A DNA stretch of 50,615 nucleotides from SH-MAG3 sp036374995 (GTDB lineage: Bacteria > Gemmatimonadota > Gemmatimonadetes > Longimicrobiales > RSA9), in NCBI GenBank assembly GCA_036374995.1, contig DASUSS010000044.1, positions 1-50,615 of the forward strand, in the 5' to 3' direction. The notes beneath the pieces were generated by a model that ran no database searches, was not told where the DNA came from, and worked only from the letters and a program-made list of their open reading frames with translations. The position numbers and the translations under genes were made by a program. Positions within the stretch are counted from its first letter, which is position 1; every line of letters starts with the position of its first letter. Positions 7,036-14,797 of this stretch are shown here, piece after piece.

Positions 7036-9159
7036 TCAGAACGCGACGATCTCCTCGATGGCCGCGACCACGTTCTCGGTCTGCGGCAGGATCGCGTCCT
7101 CGAGCCGCGGCGCGTAGGCGACCCACGTGTCCAGCGACGCGACGCGCCGCACGGGCGCGTCGAGCCACGTGAACAGGTCGTCCGCGATCCGCGCGACGAT
7201 CTCGGAGCCGATGCCCCAGGACAGCGAATCCTCGTGCGCCACGATCACGCGGTTCGTCTTCCGGACCGATTCCGCGATCGTCTCCATATCGAGCGGGTTG
7301 AGAGAACGGAGATCGATGATCTCGGCGCTGATACCGCGCTCCTCCGCGATGCGTGCGGCATCGAGCGAGCGCTTCACGAGAGCGCCGCACGTGACGATCG
7401 TGACGTCGGTGCCCTCGCGCACGACTTTCGCCTTGCCGAGCGGGATCATGAAGTTCGGACCGGGATCGCGGCCCTTGTTGTAGACCTGACGGTATAGATG
7501 CTTGTGCTCGAGGAACAGTACGGGATCCTCGGAGCGGATGGCGGTGCGCAGCAATCCGTTCGCGTCGAGTGCCGTCGCTGGCAGGACGACGCGCAGCCCG
7601 GGCGTGTGCGTGAACAGCGTCTCACCGGTCTGCGAGTGGTAGATCGCGCCGCCCTTGAGGTACCCGCCATACGCGACGCGGATCACCACGGGGCTCGACC
7701 AGTTGCCGCCGGAGCGGTAGCGCATGGTGGCGAGCTCGTCGCGGATCTGCATCATCGCCGGCCAGATGTAGTCGAAGAACTGGATCTCGACGACCGGCTT
7801 CAGCCCGCGCGTCGCCATGCCGATGGCGCGGCCCACGATGTTCGCTTCGGCGAGCGGTGAGTTGAAGACGCGATTGGAGCCGAATCTGCGCTGGAGGCCG
7901 TGCGTGCACTTGAAGACGCCACCCTTGCCCTTGACTTCCTCGAGGGCCTCCTCGCGGCTGCAGTCGGCGATGTCCTCACCAAACAGGACGATACGCGGAT
8001 CGCGCTGCATCTCGTCACGCAGCGCGGCGTTGATCAGGTCGACCATCGTCTTGTCGCCGCCATCGAAGCGCGGATCATCCTCCGTGTCGAACTGCTCCGC
8101 GGTCGGATCGACATCGGGGGAGAACAGCCACTGCATCGCGGTCGCGGGCTCCGGCTGCGGCATCTCGAGCGCGCGGTCGGACGCATCCTTCACTTCCTGC
8201 TCGATTTCCGCGTCGAGCCGGTCCAGCTCCTCGGCGGTCGCGTATCCCTGCTCGATCAGGAGCAGGCGCGCCTGCACGATCGGGTCGCGACGCGCGTCGT
8301 CCTCGCGCTCGGCGGCCGTCCGGTACAGCCGCTCGTCATCCGACATCGAGTGCGAGTAGGGGCGCACGACGTGCGCGTGAAGCAGTGCCGGCCCCTTCCG
8401 CTTGCGCGCATACTCGACTGCGCGACCACACGCCTCCCAGCTCTCCAGCAGGTCCGTGCCGTCGAACTCCTCGATGTACAGGCCGGGGAACCCGCTCACG
8501 ACGCTGCTGATGCTGCCGCCCGCCGTATTGACCTCGACCGGAACGGAGATCGCATAGCCATTGTCCTCCACCAGGAAGACGACGGGGAGCGTCATGTTCG
8601 TGGCGGAGTTGAGCGCCTCCCAGAACTCGCCCTCCGATGTCTGACCCTCGCCGGACGTGCACAGCACGACCTCGTCACTGGCGAACTCCTCGATGGCGGA
8701 GCGCATGGCGTCATCGCGGCCCGCGCGCATGCCGGCTTCGGCGCAGCCGACCGCCTGGAGGAACTGGGTGCCGGTGGGTGAGGATGTGGAGACGATGCGG
8801 AGAGGGCGGTGCCCCCAGTGCGACGGCATCTGGCGTCCACCGCTCGACGGGTCTTCGGCCGCACCGACCGCCTGGAGAAGGTGCTCGTACGGTGTCATGC
8901 CGAGCGCCTGGCTCAGAGCACGATCACGATAGTAGAGGTAGGACCAATCGGAACCGGGACGCAGGTGTGCCGCCATCGCGACCTGCACGGCCTCGTGGCC
9001 GGCACCGGAGATCTGGAAGAAGATCCGGTTCTGCCGCTTGAGCAGGATCTCCTGATCATCCGTGCGCCGAGCCGCGACCATCGTGCGGTACATTGCGACG
9101 AGCTGCTGCTTGCTGAGCGTGCCGCGCTTCCCGGCGGCCCTCTTGGTCTTCGTGGCCAT
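7036..9159 (-). CDS. Fused 2-oxoacid dehydrogenase E1, alpha plus beta subunits
   Basis: Thiamine-diphosphate-dependent E1 component of a branched-chain 2-oxoacid dehydrogenase-type complex, with both subunits on one 707-aa chain. The alpha part (about 15-335) has the ThDP/Mg motif starting GEG at 170-172 and ending EDN at 198-200, and the conserved loop RPYSHSMSDDERLYR near 266-280. The beta part starts near 369 with DKTMVDLINAALRDEM and contains LFGEDIAD, NSPLAEANIVG and the C-terminal transketolase-like domain (VTIVTCGALVKRS). It would decarboxylate a 2-oxoacid and pass the acyl group to an E2 lipoyl protein in the cytoplasm. No E2, E3 or lipoate gene is in the window. Fused E1 chains are known in several phyla. 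The acyl substrate (2-oxoisovalerate rather than pyruvate) is inferred from overall resemblance. Confidence 0.9.
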   Translation of the reverse strand: MATKTKRAAGKRGTLSKQQLVAMYRTMVAARRTDDQEILLKRQNRIFFQISGAGHEAVQVAMAAHLRPGSDWSYLYYRDRALSQALGMTPYEHLLQAVGAAEDPSSGGRQMPSHWGHRPLRIVSTSSPTGTQFLQAVGCAEAGMRAGRDDAMRSAIEEFASDEVVLCTSGEGQTSEGEFWEALNSATNMTLPVVFLVEDNGYAISVPVEVNTAGGSISSVVSGFPGLYIEEFDGTDLLESWEACGRAVEYARKRKGPALLHAHVVRPYSHSMSDDERLYRTAAEREDDARRDPIVQARLLLIEQGYATAEELDRLDAEIEQEVKDASDRALEMPQPEPATAMQWLFSPDVDPTAEQFDTEDDPRFDGGDKTMVDLINAALRDEMQRDPRIVLFGEDIADCSREEALEEVKGKGGVFKCTHGLQRRFGSNRVFNSPLAEANIVGRAIGMATRGLKPVVEIQFFDYIWPAMMQIRDELATMRYRSGGNWSSPVVIRVAYGGYLKGGAIYHSQTGETLFTHTPGLRVVLPATALDANGLLRTAIRSEDPVLFLEHKHLYRQVYNKGRDPGPNFMIPLGKAKVVREGTDVTIVTCGALVKRSLDAARIAEERGISAEIIDLRSLNPLDMETIAESVRKTNRVIVAHEDSLSWGIGSEIVARIADDLFTWLDAPVRRVASLDTWVAYAPRLEDAILPQTENVVAAIEEIVAF

Positions 9160-9254
9160 CGTCCGAATCGCACAAGTCCGTGCGGCGCACCTTGGAACGT
9201 GCGGCGCGACAAGCAGTTCCCCCGTCGGAGCGACTGCGGAGCCCTAATCTACCC

Positions 9255-9620
9255 ATGACCGGCGGGGGCGGCCACCCCCGGCCGGCTGCGCCGTTTACAG
9301 GGCCGCGACTGCGACGCTATCTTGGCGCGTTCGCTGCGCGTCTCTCCGACCACCGACGATTGCATTACGGGCGCCTCATCCGGAAGCTGGCGGCACTCGC
9401 CCTGCGCGACCCGCGTCGGGTGCCGCTGCTGCTGGCGACTGCATGGCGGTTCCGTGCGCGCGGGTGGTATCGCCGTGCACCGTTTCTGCCGCTGCCGCCG
9501 GCCGATTACGTAGCGTGGCGGCTCCACACCGCATACGGCGATGCGGTCGAGCCGCGCGCTGACGAGCTCGCGCGATACGTGCGCTGGACGGCCGACATGA
9601 AGAAACCGCGGCGCCCCTGA
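9255..9620 (+). CDS. Hypothetical basic protein (121 aa)
   Basis: Arg-rich soluble protein without a recognisable domain. The C-terminal part has a distinctive pattern FLPLPPADYVAWRLHTAYG followed by DELARYVRWTADM, which reads as a compact helical domain and argues for a real gene. The N-terminal 30 residues are Gly/Pro-rich. The ATG at 9255 is only four bases downstream of TAATCT (9245-9250), a possible -10 element, so a leaderless transcript is conceivable; no ribosome site is seen. It is divergent from the E1 gene and starts a co-directional run reaching position 14724. Confidence 0.5.
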   Translation: MTGGGGHPRPAAPFTGPRLRRYLGAFAARLSDHRRLHYGRLIRKLAALALRDPRRVPLLLATAWRFRARGWYRRAPFLPLPPADYVAWRLHTAYGDAVEPRADELARYVRWTADMKKPRRP

Positions 9621-9684
9621 TGCCGTATGCAGAGCAGGCGTCGCTGACGCATCCATTCCCGACAGACAGGCGGGCGAGGCGGCC

Positions 9685-10080
9685 ATGAAGAAGCTCATCG
9701 GCGCGGTGCTCGTGCTCGCGATCATCTGGGCGATTCCCGATCTCCGCAACCGGATCGGCATGGCGGCGGTGCCGCTGCTCGACCGGCTCGGCCCCGTCGG
9801 CGAGGCGATCGCCAATCCGTTCCGCGAGGTGCGGGCGCGGAACGAGATCAAGTTCTTCCTGCGGATCCTCAACGACGATCGTACGGAGGGGCGCCAGGTG
9901 CCGGACGAGGGCACGTTCATCCAGTGGGTGGATCGGCGGATGCCGCAGGAGACCGGTATCGACCCGTGGGGCAGCCAGTACTGGCTGCAGCGGCGCGGCA
10001 ACACGTTCACGGTCGGATCGAGCGGTGTGGATCGGGAGCGCGATACCGATGACGATGTCGTCGAGACGCTCGCGTTCTGA
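9685..10080 (+). CDS. Membrane-anchored protein with GspG pseudopilin-like C-terminus
   Basis: 131-aa protein with one N-terminal membrane segment (about 4-19) and a small exported domain. The C-terminus reads DPWGSQYWLQRRG followed by VGSSGVDRERDTDDDV. This matches in style the C-terminal calcium-binding loop of type II secretion major pseudopilin GspG, where an aromatic DPWG strand is followed by an SxGxDxxxxTxDD loop. The prepilin peptidase site (Gly before Phe-Thr-Leu-Ile-Glu) is absent, so it is probably not assembled as a pilin. No other secretion gene is nearby. The function is unknown; resemblance is by motif only. Confidence 0.65.
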   Translation: MKKLIGAVLVLAIIWAIPDLRNRIGMAAVPLLDRLGPVGEAIANPFREVRARNEIKFFLRILNDDRTEGRQVPDEGTFIQWVDRRMPQETGIDPWGSQYWLQRRGNTFTVGSSGVDRERDTDDDVVETLAF

Positions 10081-10090
10081 CTGCATGGAT

Positions 10091-10118
10091 CCCGGCGCGC
10101 GCACGTTCCGCTGCCGGG
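10091..10118 (+). terminator. Weak terminator-like hairpin
   Basis: CCCGGC (10091-10096) and GCCGGG (10113-10118) can pair with a 16-base loop shortly after the pseudopilin-like gene. A short ATTT follows about eight bases later. Weak. Confidence 0.25.
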
Positions 10119-10174
10119 CGGTCTGATTTGGCGCCCTCCCCGAGACCGCGCGGCCCGTACCGCCGTGCGCGCGG

Positions 10175-10777
10175 ATGAAGGCGTCCACCCAGCGGCTGCT
10201 GGTCGCCGGTGCGGTCGTCCTCGTCGTCATCGTCGCGGGACTGCTCGCCATGCGGCAGGTCCCCGAACAGATATCCGCACCGCTGTTCCTGGTCGTCGTC
10301 ATCATCGAGGTGATCATCGCGCCGATACCCGGCGGAGCGGTGGGCTATCTCGGAGCTGCGAAGTTCGGTTTCTGGCACGCGTGGCCGCTGCTCTATGCCG
10401 GTAACGTGATCGGTACCGTCACCGTCTTCTACCTCGCCCGCCGGCTCGGCACGCCCATCTTCGAAGAGAACGTCGGCGAGAAGACACGCACGCGCTACAA
10501 CCGCATGCTCGACGATCATCCGCTGCTGCTCTGGCTGGTCTACAGTGTGCCGGTCGTACCCGTCGACGTGCTGAGCGTGCTCGCCGGCCTGTCGAAGATG
10601 TCCGCGCGGCGGTTCTTCCTCATTGCGCTGAGCGGCTACATCATCTATACCGCGATCGTCGCGTGGGTCGGCTCGTCGGTGGCGGAGCTCATCGGCATTA
10701 CCGACGCCGTGTCCGTGTTCGGGTTCGTGCTGCTCGCCGGCCTCGCGTGGTGGCTGTGGCGACACCACAGGAAATGA
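10175..10777 (+). CDS. VTT-domain (DedA/TVP38-like) membrane protein
   Basis: Polytopic inner-membrane protein of 200 aa in the VTT/SNARE-associated family related to DedA and TVP38/TMEM64. Features are an N-terminal helix (about 8-25), a re-entrant-like region with APIPGGAVGYLGAAKFG (49-65), then GNVIGTVTVFYLARRLG and a second half with PVVPVDVLSVLAGLSKMS, where the Pro-rich loop and following helix are characteristic. Members of this superfamily act in lipid scrambling and envelope homeostasis; the substrate here is unknown. It ends one base before coaE, suggesting one transcript. Confidence 0.8.
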   Translation: MKASTQRLLVAGAVVLVVIVAGLLAMRQVPEQISAPLFLVVVIIEVIIAPIPGGAVGYLGAAKFGFWHAWPLLYAGNVIGTVTVFYLARRLGTPIFEENVGEKTRTRYNRMLDDHPLLLWLVYSVPVVPVDVLSVLAGLSKMSARRFFLIALSGYIIYTAIVAWVGSSVAELIGITDAVSVFGFVLLAGLAWWLWRHHRK

Positions 10778-10778
10778 C

Positions 10779-11378
10779 GTGTACCGAGTGGCGCTGACCG
10801 GTAACATCGCGAGCGGCAAGTCCGCCGTTGCAGACATCTGGCACCGGCTCGGCGCCCGTATCATCGATGCCGATGTTCTGGCGCGCCGTGCCGTCGAGCC
10901 GGGCAGCGCCGGGCTGCGCCGGATCGCGCAGCAGTTCGGCGCCGCCGTGATCAGGGATGGCGAGCTGGACCGCGCGGCTGTGCGCCGCATCGTGTTCGCC
11001 GATGACGAGCAGCGGGCAGCTCTGGAGTCGATCGTGCATCCCGAGGTCGAGCGCCTGCGTCGGGAGGAGGAGGCGCGCGCCGAAGCGGCGGGCGAGCGCG
11101 TGATCGTGCACGTGATCCCGCTGCTCTTCGAGGCCGGCCTCGAGGATCGCTTCGATGCGGTCGTCCTGGTCGACGCGGACGAGAGCGCGCGGCGCGAGCG
11201 CATCATCCGCACGCGCGGGCTCGGCCGGGATGAGGCGGAGGCGATGATCCGGGCGCAGATGCCGGCAGCGGACAAGCGTGCGCTGGCGGACTACATCATC
11301 GACAACAACGCGGGGCTGGAAGAGCTGGAGGAGGCGGCGGCGCAGACATGGAAGCAGATCCTGGCGGGCGCGGGGTGA
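10779..11378 (+). CDS. coaE: Dephospho-CoA kinase
   Basis: Cytoplasmic P-loop kinase catalysing the last step of coenzyme A synthesis, phosphorylation of dephospho-CoA at the ribose 3' hydroxyl. The Walker A motif GNIASGKS lies at 8-15, followed by the family signature IIDADVLARRAVEPG, and later HPEVERLRREE and VVLVDADESARRERIIRTRG (substrate-binding/lid). The length of 199 aa is normal for CoaE. The start is GTG, one base after the VTT gene, and the stop overlaps the next GTG start by four bases. Confidence 0.95.
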   Translation: MYRVALTGNIASGKSAVADIWHRLGARIIDADVLARRAVEPGSAGLRRIAQQFGAAVIRDGELDRAAVRRIVFADDEQRAALESIVHPEVERLRREEEARAEAAGERVIVHVIPLLFEAGLEDRFDAVVLVDADESARRERIIRTRGLGRDEAEAMIRAQMPAADKRALADYIIDNNAGLEELEEAAAQTWKQILAGAG

Positions 11379-12031
11379 GGATCGACATGCATCTGCACAC
11401 GCTCGGCTCGTTCGATTGCCTCAACGAGCCGGAAGCGGTGGTGGCGCGCGCGCGCGCGCGCGGTCTCGATCGTGTCTGCATCACCGACCACGACGAGATC
11501 GCCGTGGCGCTCGAGCTGCACCGCCTGCACCCGGAGCGGGTGATCGTCGGGGAGGAAGTGAAGACCGCCGAGGGCGTGGACATCATCGGGCTGTTTCTGG
11601 CCGAGAAGATCCCGCGCGGCACGCCGGCGCGGGCGACGTGCGAGCGTATCCGCGAGCAGGGCGGCATCGTCTACGTGCCGCATCCGTTCGCGAGAGGGAA
11701 GGGCGGTGGCGGGCGCGTGCTCGACGAGATCGCGGATCTGATCGACGTCCTCGAGGGTTTCAATGCGCGGATCCACGACCCGTCGCTGAACGAGCAGGCC
11801 GTCGCGTGGGCGCGCGCGCGTGGCCTTCCGCTCGGTGCCGGGTCGGATGCACACACACTGCGGGAGGTCGGTCGAGCATGGGTGGAAGTGCCGCCGTACG
11901 GCGACGGCCCCGGCGCGTTTCTCGCCGCACTGCGCAGCGGCACGATGCACGGCGAGCCGTCGTCGCGCGCCGTCCACGTTGCGTCGACATGGGCCAGGGT
12001 CCGCAAGTGGGTCACCGGCAAGCGGGTGTAG
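11375..12031 (+). CDS. PHP-domain metal-dependent phosphoesterase
   Basis: 218-aa protein of the PHP superfamily, whose members are trinuclear-metal phosphoesterases (for example histidinol phosphatase and YciV/TrpH-type nucleases). From GTG 11375 it begins MRIDMHLHTLGSFDC with metal ligands His6 and His8. CITDHDE (35-41), the Glu of GEEVKT, VPHPF and a C-terminal GSDAHT complete the expected ligand set. The GTG overlaps the coaE stop as GTGA, which favours it over an ATG 27 bases upstream inside coaE. Substrate not determined; AMP or oligonucleotide phosphoesterase activity is possible. Confidence 0.85.
   Translation: MRIDMHLHTLGSFDCLNEPEAVVARARARGLDRVCITDHDEIAVALELHRLHPERVIVGEEVKTAEGVDIIGLFLAEKIPRGTPARATCERIREQGGIVYVPHPFARGKGGGGRVLDEIADLIDVLEGFNARIHDPSLNEQAVAWARARGLPLGAGSDAHTLREVGRAWVEVPPYGDGPGAFLAALRSGTMHGEPSSRAVHVASTWARVRKWVTGKRV
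11444..11462. repeat. Alternating GC microsatellite inside the PHP gene
   Basis: A 19-bp run of strictly alternating G and C encodes the ARARARG stretch after the first metal motif. Dinucleotide runs like this can slip, and can adopt Z-form DNA. The reading frame is intact here. Confidence 0.8.
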
Positions 12032-12035
12032 CAGC

Positions 12036-13091
12036 ATGACGGGAAGTGGTATCCTGCCGATCCGGCGCGCGGCGGCACGCCGCGTGCTCGACCGGATCGA
12101 TGACGCGGACGGCATCGTTCTCACGACACACGTGAACGCGGATGGCGATGGCGCCGGCTCGGAGGCCGCGCTCGCGCACTGGCTGCTGGATCGGGGCAAG
12201 CGCGTGACGATCGTGAATCCGACGACGTTCCCGTCCATGTTCGAGTTCCTGATCGCCGACCCGTCGATCATCGCGCCGATCGGGAGTGCGGCGGCGGACC
12301 GCGCCCTCGCCGATGCGGATCTCATCATCGTCCTCGACACGGCGGAGCCCGATCGCATCGGCCGTGTGGCCAGGTCGCTCGCCGGGAAGTCCGCCATCGT
12401 GATCGATCACCACGTCCGCTCCGAGAGCATGGTGCAGGGCGTGATGCTGCAGGACGTGAGTGCGTGCGCGACCGGCGAGCTGGTGTTCGACCTGCTCGAG
12501 ACTGCCGAGCTGCCGGTGCCGTGGCCGCAGCAGGTGCTCGAAGGCATCTACACCGCCGTCGTCACCGACACGGGATCGTTCCGCTTCTCGAATACGACTC
12601 TGCGCGCGCACCAGGTTGCCGGCGAGCTGATCGCGCAGGGCGTCGATCCGGAGCTGATGTACCGACGCATCTATGCCACCGTCCCGCTCCGCCGGGTCGA
12701 GCTGCTGCGCCACGCGCTGGAACATCTCGAGGTCGACTCCGAGTACCCGATCACCTGGATCACGATCGAGCGCGGCGTCATGGAACAGCTCGGTACGAAC
12801 TCCGAGGACCTCGATGGCATCGTGGACCACGCACGCAGCATCGAGGGGACGGAGCTGGCGATCCTGTTCCGTGAAACGCTGGACGGATCGACGAAGATCT
12901 CGCTCCGCTCCGCAGGAGTCGTGGACGTCAATGCGATCGCGCGACGGTTCGGCGGCGGCGGTCACGTGAAGGCTGCGGGCGCGCTGCTGCCGAAGGGAGT
13001 CGAGGAGGCGCGGCCGCGCGTGCTCGCGGCCGCACGCGCCGCTCTGGACGAGGCGGGTCTCACCTTTCGCCGCCCGATCGCGTCCCGTTAG
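12036..13091 (+). CDS. NrnA-like DHH phosphoesterase (nanoRNase / pAp phosphatase)
   Basis: 351-aa cytoplasmic DHH/DHHA1 protein with the layout of bacterial NrnA, which degrades 2-5-nt RNAs and dephosphorylates 3'-phosphoadenosine 5'-phosphate. The catalytic metal motif THVNADGDGAGSEAA starts at 31, the DHH triad is at 124-126, a TDTGSFRFSNTT motif follows near 181, and the DHHA1 motif FGGGGHVKAAG has its His at 310. Length and order fit NrnA well. It starts four bases after the PHP gene stop, so two nucleotide-type phosphoesterases and CoaE probably share one transcript. Which of the two NrnA activities dominates cannot be judged. Confidence 0.88.
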   Translation: MTGSGILPIRRAAARRVLDRIDDADGIVLTTHVNADGDGAGSEAALAHWLLDRGKRVTIVNPTTFPSMFEFLIADPSIIAPIGSAAADRALADADLIIVLDTAEPDRIGRVARSLAGKSAIVIDHHVRSESMVQGVMLQDVSACATGELVFDLLETAELPVPWPQQVLEGIYTAVVTDTGSFRFSNTTLRAHQVAGELIAQGVDPELMYRRIYATVPLRRVELLRHALEHLEVDSEYPITWITIERGVMEQLGTNSEDLDGIVDHARSIEGTELAILFRETLDGSTKISLRSAGVVDVNAIARRFGGGGHVKAAGALLPKGVEEARPRVLAAARAALDEAGLTFRRPIASR

Positions 13092-13120
13092 ATTGCCGCG
13101 ACTTTGCAACCAGGTGCCCC

Positions 13121-14248
13121 ATGCAGCAGGTATACAGTCCACCCGACTTCGGCGAGGCGCGCTTCCGTGACGCGCCCGATGCCCGATTCGAGCCCGCTCC
13201 CGCCGATGGCGTCCTGCCCGATGACTTCTTCGCGACATCCAATCTGCCGACCTACGTGAAGGTCGGCGGCACGTGGCGCCTGCCGCGCGTGCCGCGCATG
13301 GACGGCGCGATCGTACAGGAGGGGGACGGTTTCCGCGTGACCGAGGGTCGCTACGTGCGGCAGGGGCAGCGCGTCGCGATCGGCTACGCCGAAGACGGCA
13401 GCGAGGGCATCTTCGTCAACGTCGCCGGCTTCCTCGGCGCCGCACAGGCGGGCGGCGAATTCCAGTTCATGAGCAGTGAGGTCTCGCGCGAGAAACCGGT
13501 CGACTATGCACGCATGGCGGAGCTGCTGCGACAGGAGAGGGAGCGGGGAGGCCACATCGTCTGGGTCGTCGGCCCTGCCGTGCTGCACAGCCGCGGCCGC
13601 GACGTCGTGACCTGGTTCATCGAGAACGGATTCGTCGGCGCGCTCCTCGGCGGCAACGCCGTCGCGGTGCACGACATCGAGCAGGCGCTGCTCGGCACCA
13701 CGCTCGGCATGGATCGCTCCGGCCGTCCCGTCCGCGGCGGCCACGCGTTCCACATGCGCGCCATCAACCGGATCGCCGGCGCCGGCTCCATCCGTCGCGC
13801 CGTCGAACTGGGCGTCCTGACGGAAGGCATCATGCACGCGTGCGTCGTGCACGACGTGCCGTTCCTCCTCGCCGGCTCCATCCGTGACGACGGGCCGCTG
13901 CCCGACACGATCACGGATGTCGTCCGCGCGCAGGAGCTCATGCGCGAGCACGCGACACGCGCGACCATGACCATCATGATCGCCACCGCACTCCATTCCA
14001 TCGCATTCGGCAACATGCTGCCCGCGTTCGTCGTCGAACCGGACGACTCGCTGCGGCCGCTCACCACCATCGCCGTCGACACCTCCGAGTTCGTCGTCAG
14101 CAAGCTGAAGGACCGCGGGACCCATCAGGCCTTCGGCGTCATCACCAACGCCCAGGATTTCCTGCACGTGCTTCGTCACTTCGTCGAGCTGACTGCTGCC
14201 GAAACCGCAACCACGGCCGCATTCCCCACCAGCCGCGCGCGCGCATGA
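13121..14248 (+). CDS. TIGR00300-family protein, ornithine cyclodeaminase-like
   Basis: 375-aa protein matching the LOR/SDH-conserved-region family (TIGR00300), best known from archaea and from the C-terminal half of cyanobacterial ArgZ/AgrE, where it acts as an NAD-dependent ornithine cyclodeaminase making proline. The family's N-terminal signature is recognisable as DDFFATSNLPTYVKVGG, then MDGAIV. The C-terminal Rossmann-like part has GGHIVWVVGPAVLHS, LLGGNAVAVHDIE, a GGHAFHMRAINRIAGAGS stretch and AGSIRDDGPLPD. No arginine dihydrolase domain is fused. The agmatinase-type gene 1 kb downstream supports a role in arginine/ornithine breakdown. The activity is inferred from the family; the family match itself is strong. 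Confidence 0.8.
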   Translation: MQQVYSPPDFGEARFRDAPDARFEPAPADGVLPDDFFATSNLPTYVKVGGTWRLPRVPRMDGAIVQEGDGFRVTEGRYVRQGQRVAIGYAEDGSEGIFVNVAGFLGAAQAGGEFQFMSSEVSREKPVDYARMAELLRQERERGGHIVWVVGPAVLHSRGRDVVTWFIENGFVGALLGGNAVAVHDIEQALLGTTLGMDRSGRPVRGGHAFHMRAINRIAGAGSIRRAVELGVLTEGIMHACVVHDVPFLLAGSIRDDGPLPDTITDVVRAQELMREHATRATMTIMIATALHSIAFGNMLPAFVVEPDDSLRPLTTIAVDTSEFVVSKLKDRGTHQAFGVITNAQDFLHVLRHFVELTAAETATTAAFPTSRARA

Positions 14249-14724
14249 GCTCCGCGCAGTGGGCCAACATCGGCGACGATCCGGGTGCCCTCCACGCCCT
14301 CGTCGATCGCATCGCCGAACACACACCCGTCGCCACCATCGACTACCTCTGGATCTTTCCCGCCCGCCGAATCGCGATCGGCGAGAGCGTCGTTATCGTC
14401 ATCGCCGTCTTCGATGAGGATCCGGAGCGACGCCGCGTCGGCACCGCGCACTTCACCGTGTCGCGCAATCGCAAGGGCGCCGCTACCGTCCAGGCACGCT
14501 TCGACGAACACGCCTCCGCGCCCGTCACGGCCGTGCCGCGCATCGTCCATGGCGTGCTCCGCCGCCTCGGCGAGGACACCGATGCGGCGCCGCGCGAGGA
14601 GCAGATCGGCGGCGATCCGGAGCGCTGGGATGCGCTCATCGTCGAGCTCGGTGGCCCGCCCCGCGCCGCGGCCGACGCGGACGCGCCGATGGAAGCGGAG
14701 CACGGCCGTACCGATCCGTCGTGA
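14245..14724 (+). CDS. Hypothetical protein coupled to the ornithine cyclodeaminase-like gene
   Basis: 159-aa soluble protein with no recognised domain. The ATG overlaps the stop of the preceding gene (ATGA), so it is probably translated by re-initiation and may serve that enzyme. The central part alternates beta-like strands: TIDYLWIFPARRIAIGESVVI, then RRRVGTAHFTVSRNRKG. The C-terminal 40 residues are acidic and low in complexity. No cysteines, no signal peptide. Confidence 0.6.
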   Translation: MSSAQWANIGDDPGALHALVDRIAEHTPVATIDYLWIFPARRIAIGESVVIVIAVFDEDPERRRVGTAHFTVSRNRKGAATVQARFDEHASAPVTAVPRIVHGVLRRLGEDTDAAPREEQIGGDPERWDALIVELGGPPRAAADADAPMEAEHGRTDPS

Positions 14725-14735
14725 GGCGTCGCGGG

Positions 14736-14764
14736 TTGTCGGCGGGGGGCTTATCAGCTATTAA
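14736..14764 (+). promoter_or_regulatory. Promoter of the Fur-family gene
   Basis: TTGTCG (14736-14741), a 17-bp spacer and TATTAA (14759-14764) form a sigma-70-like promoter. The -10 lies in one of the few AT-rich patches in the window, and the expected start is about 25 bases before the ATG. Confidence 0.5.
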
Positions 14765-14779
14765 TAATCATTGTTGATT
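14757..14779 (+). promoter_or_regulatory. Fur-box-like operator over the fur -10 region
   Basis: GCTATTAATAATCATTGTT (14757-14775) matches the 19-bp Fur box consensus GATAATGATAATCATTATC at about 14 of 19 positions. A nested perfect inverted repeat AATCA-TTGT-TGATT spans 14766-14779. It covers the -10 and start region, the usual place for autorepression by Fur, Zur or PerR. Confidence 0.6.
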
Positions 14780-14797
14780 GGCAGCCAAGGAGTGCCG

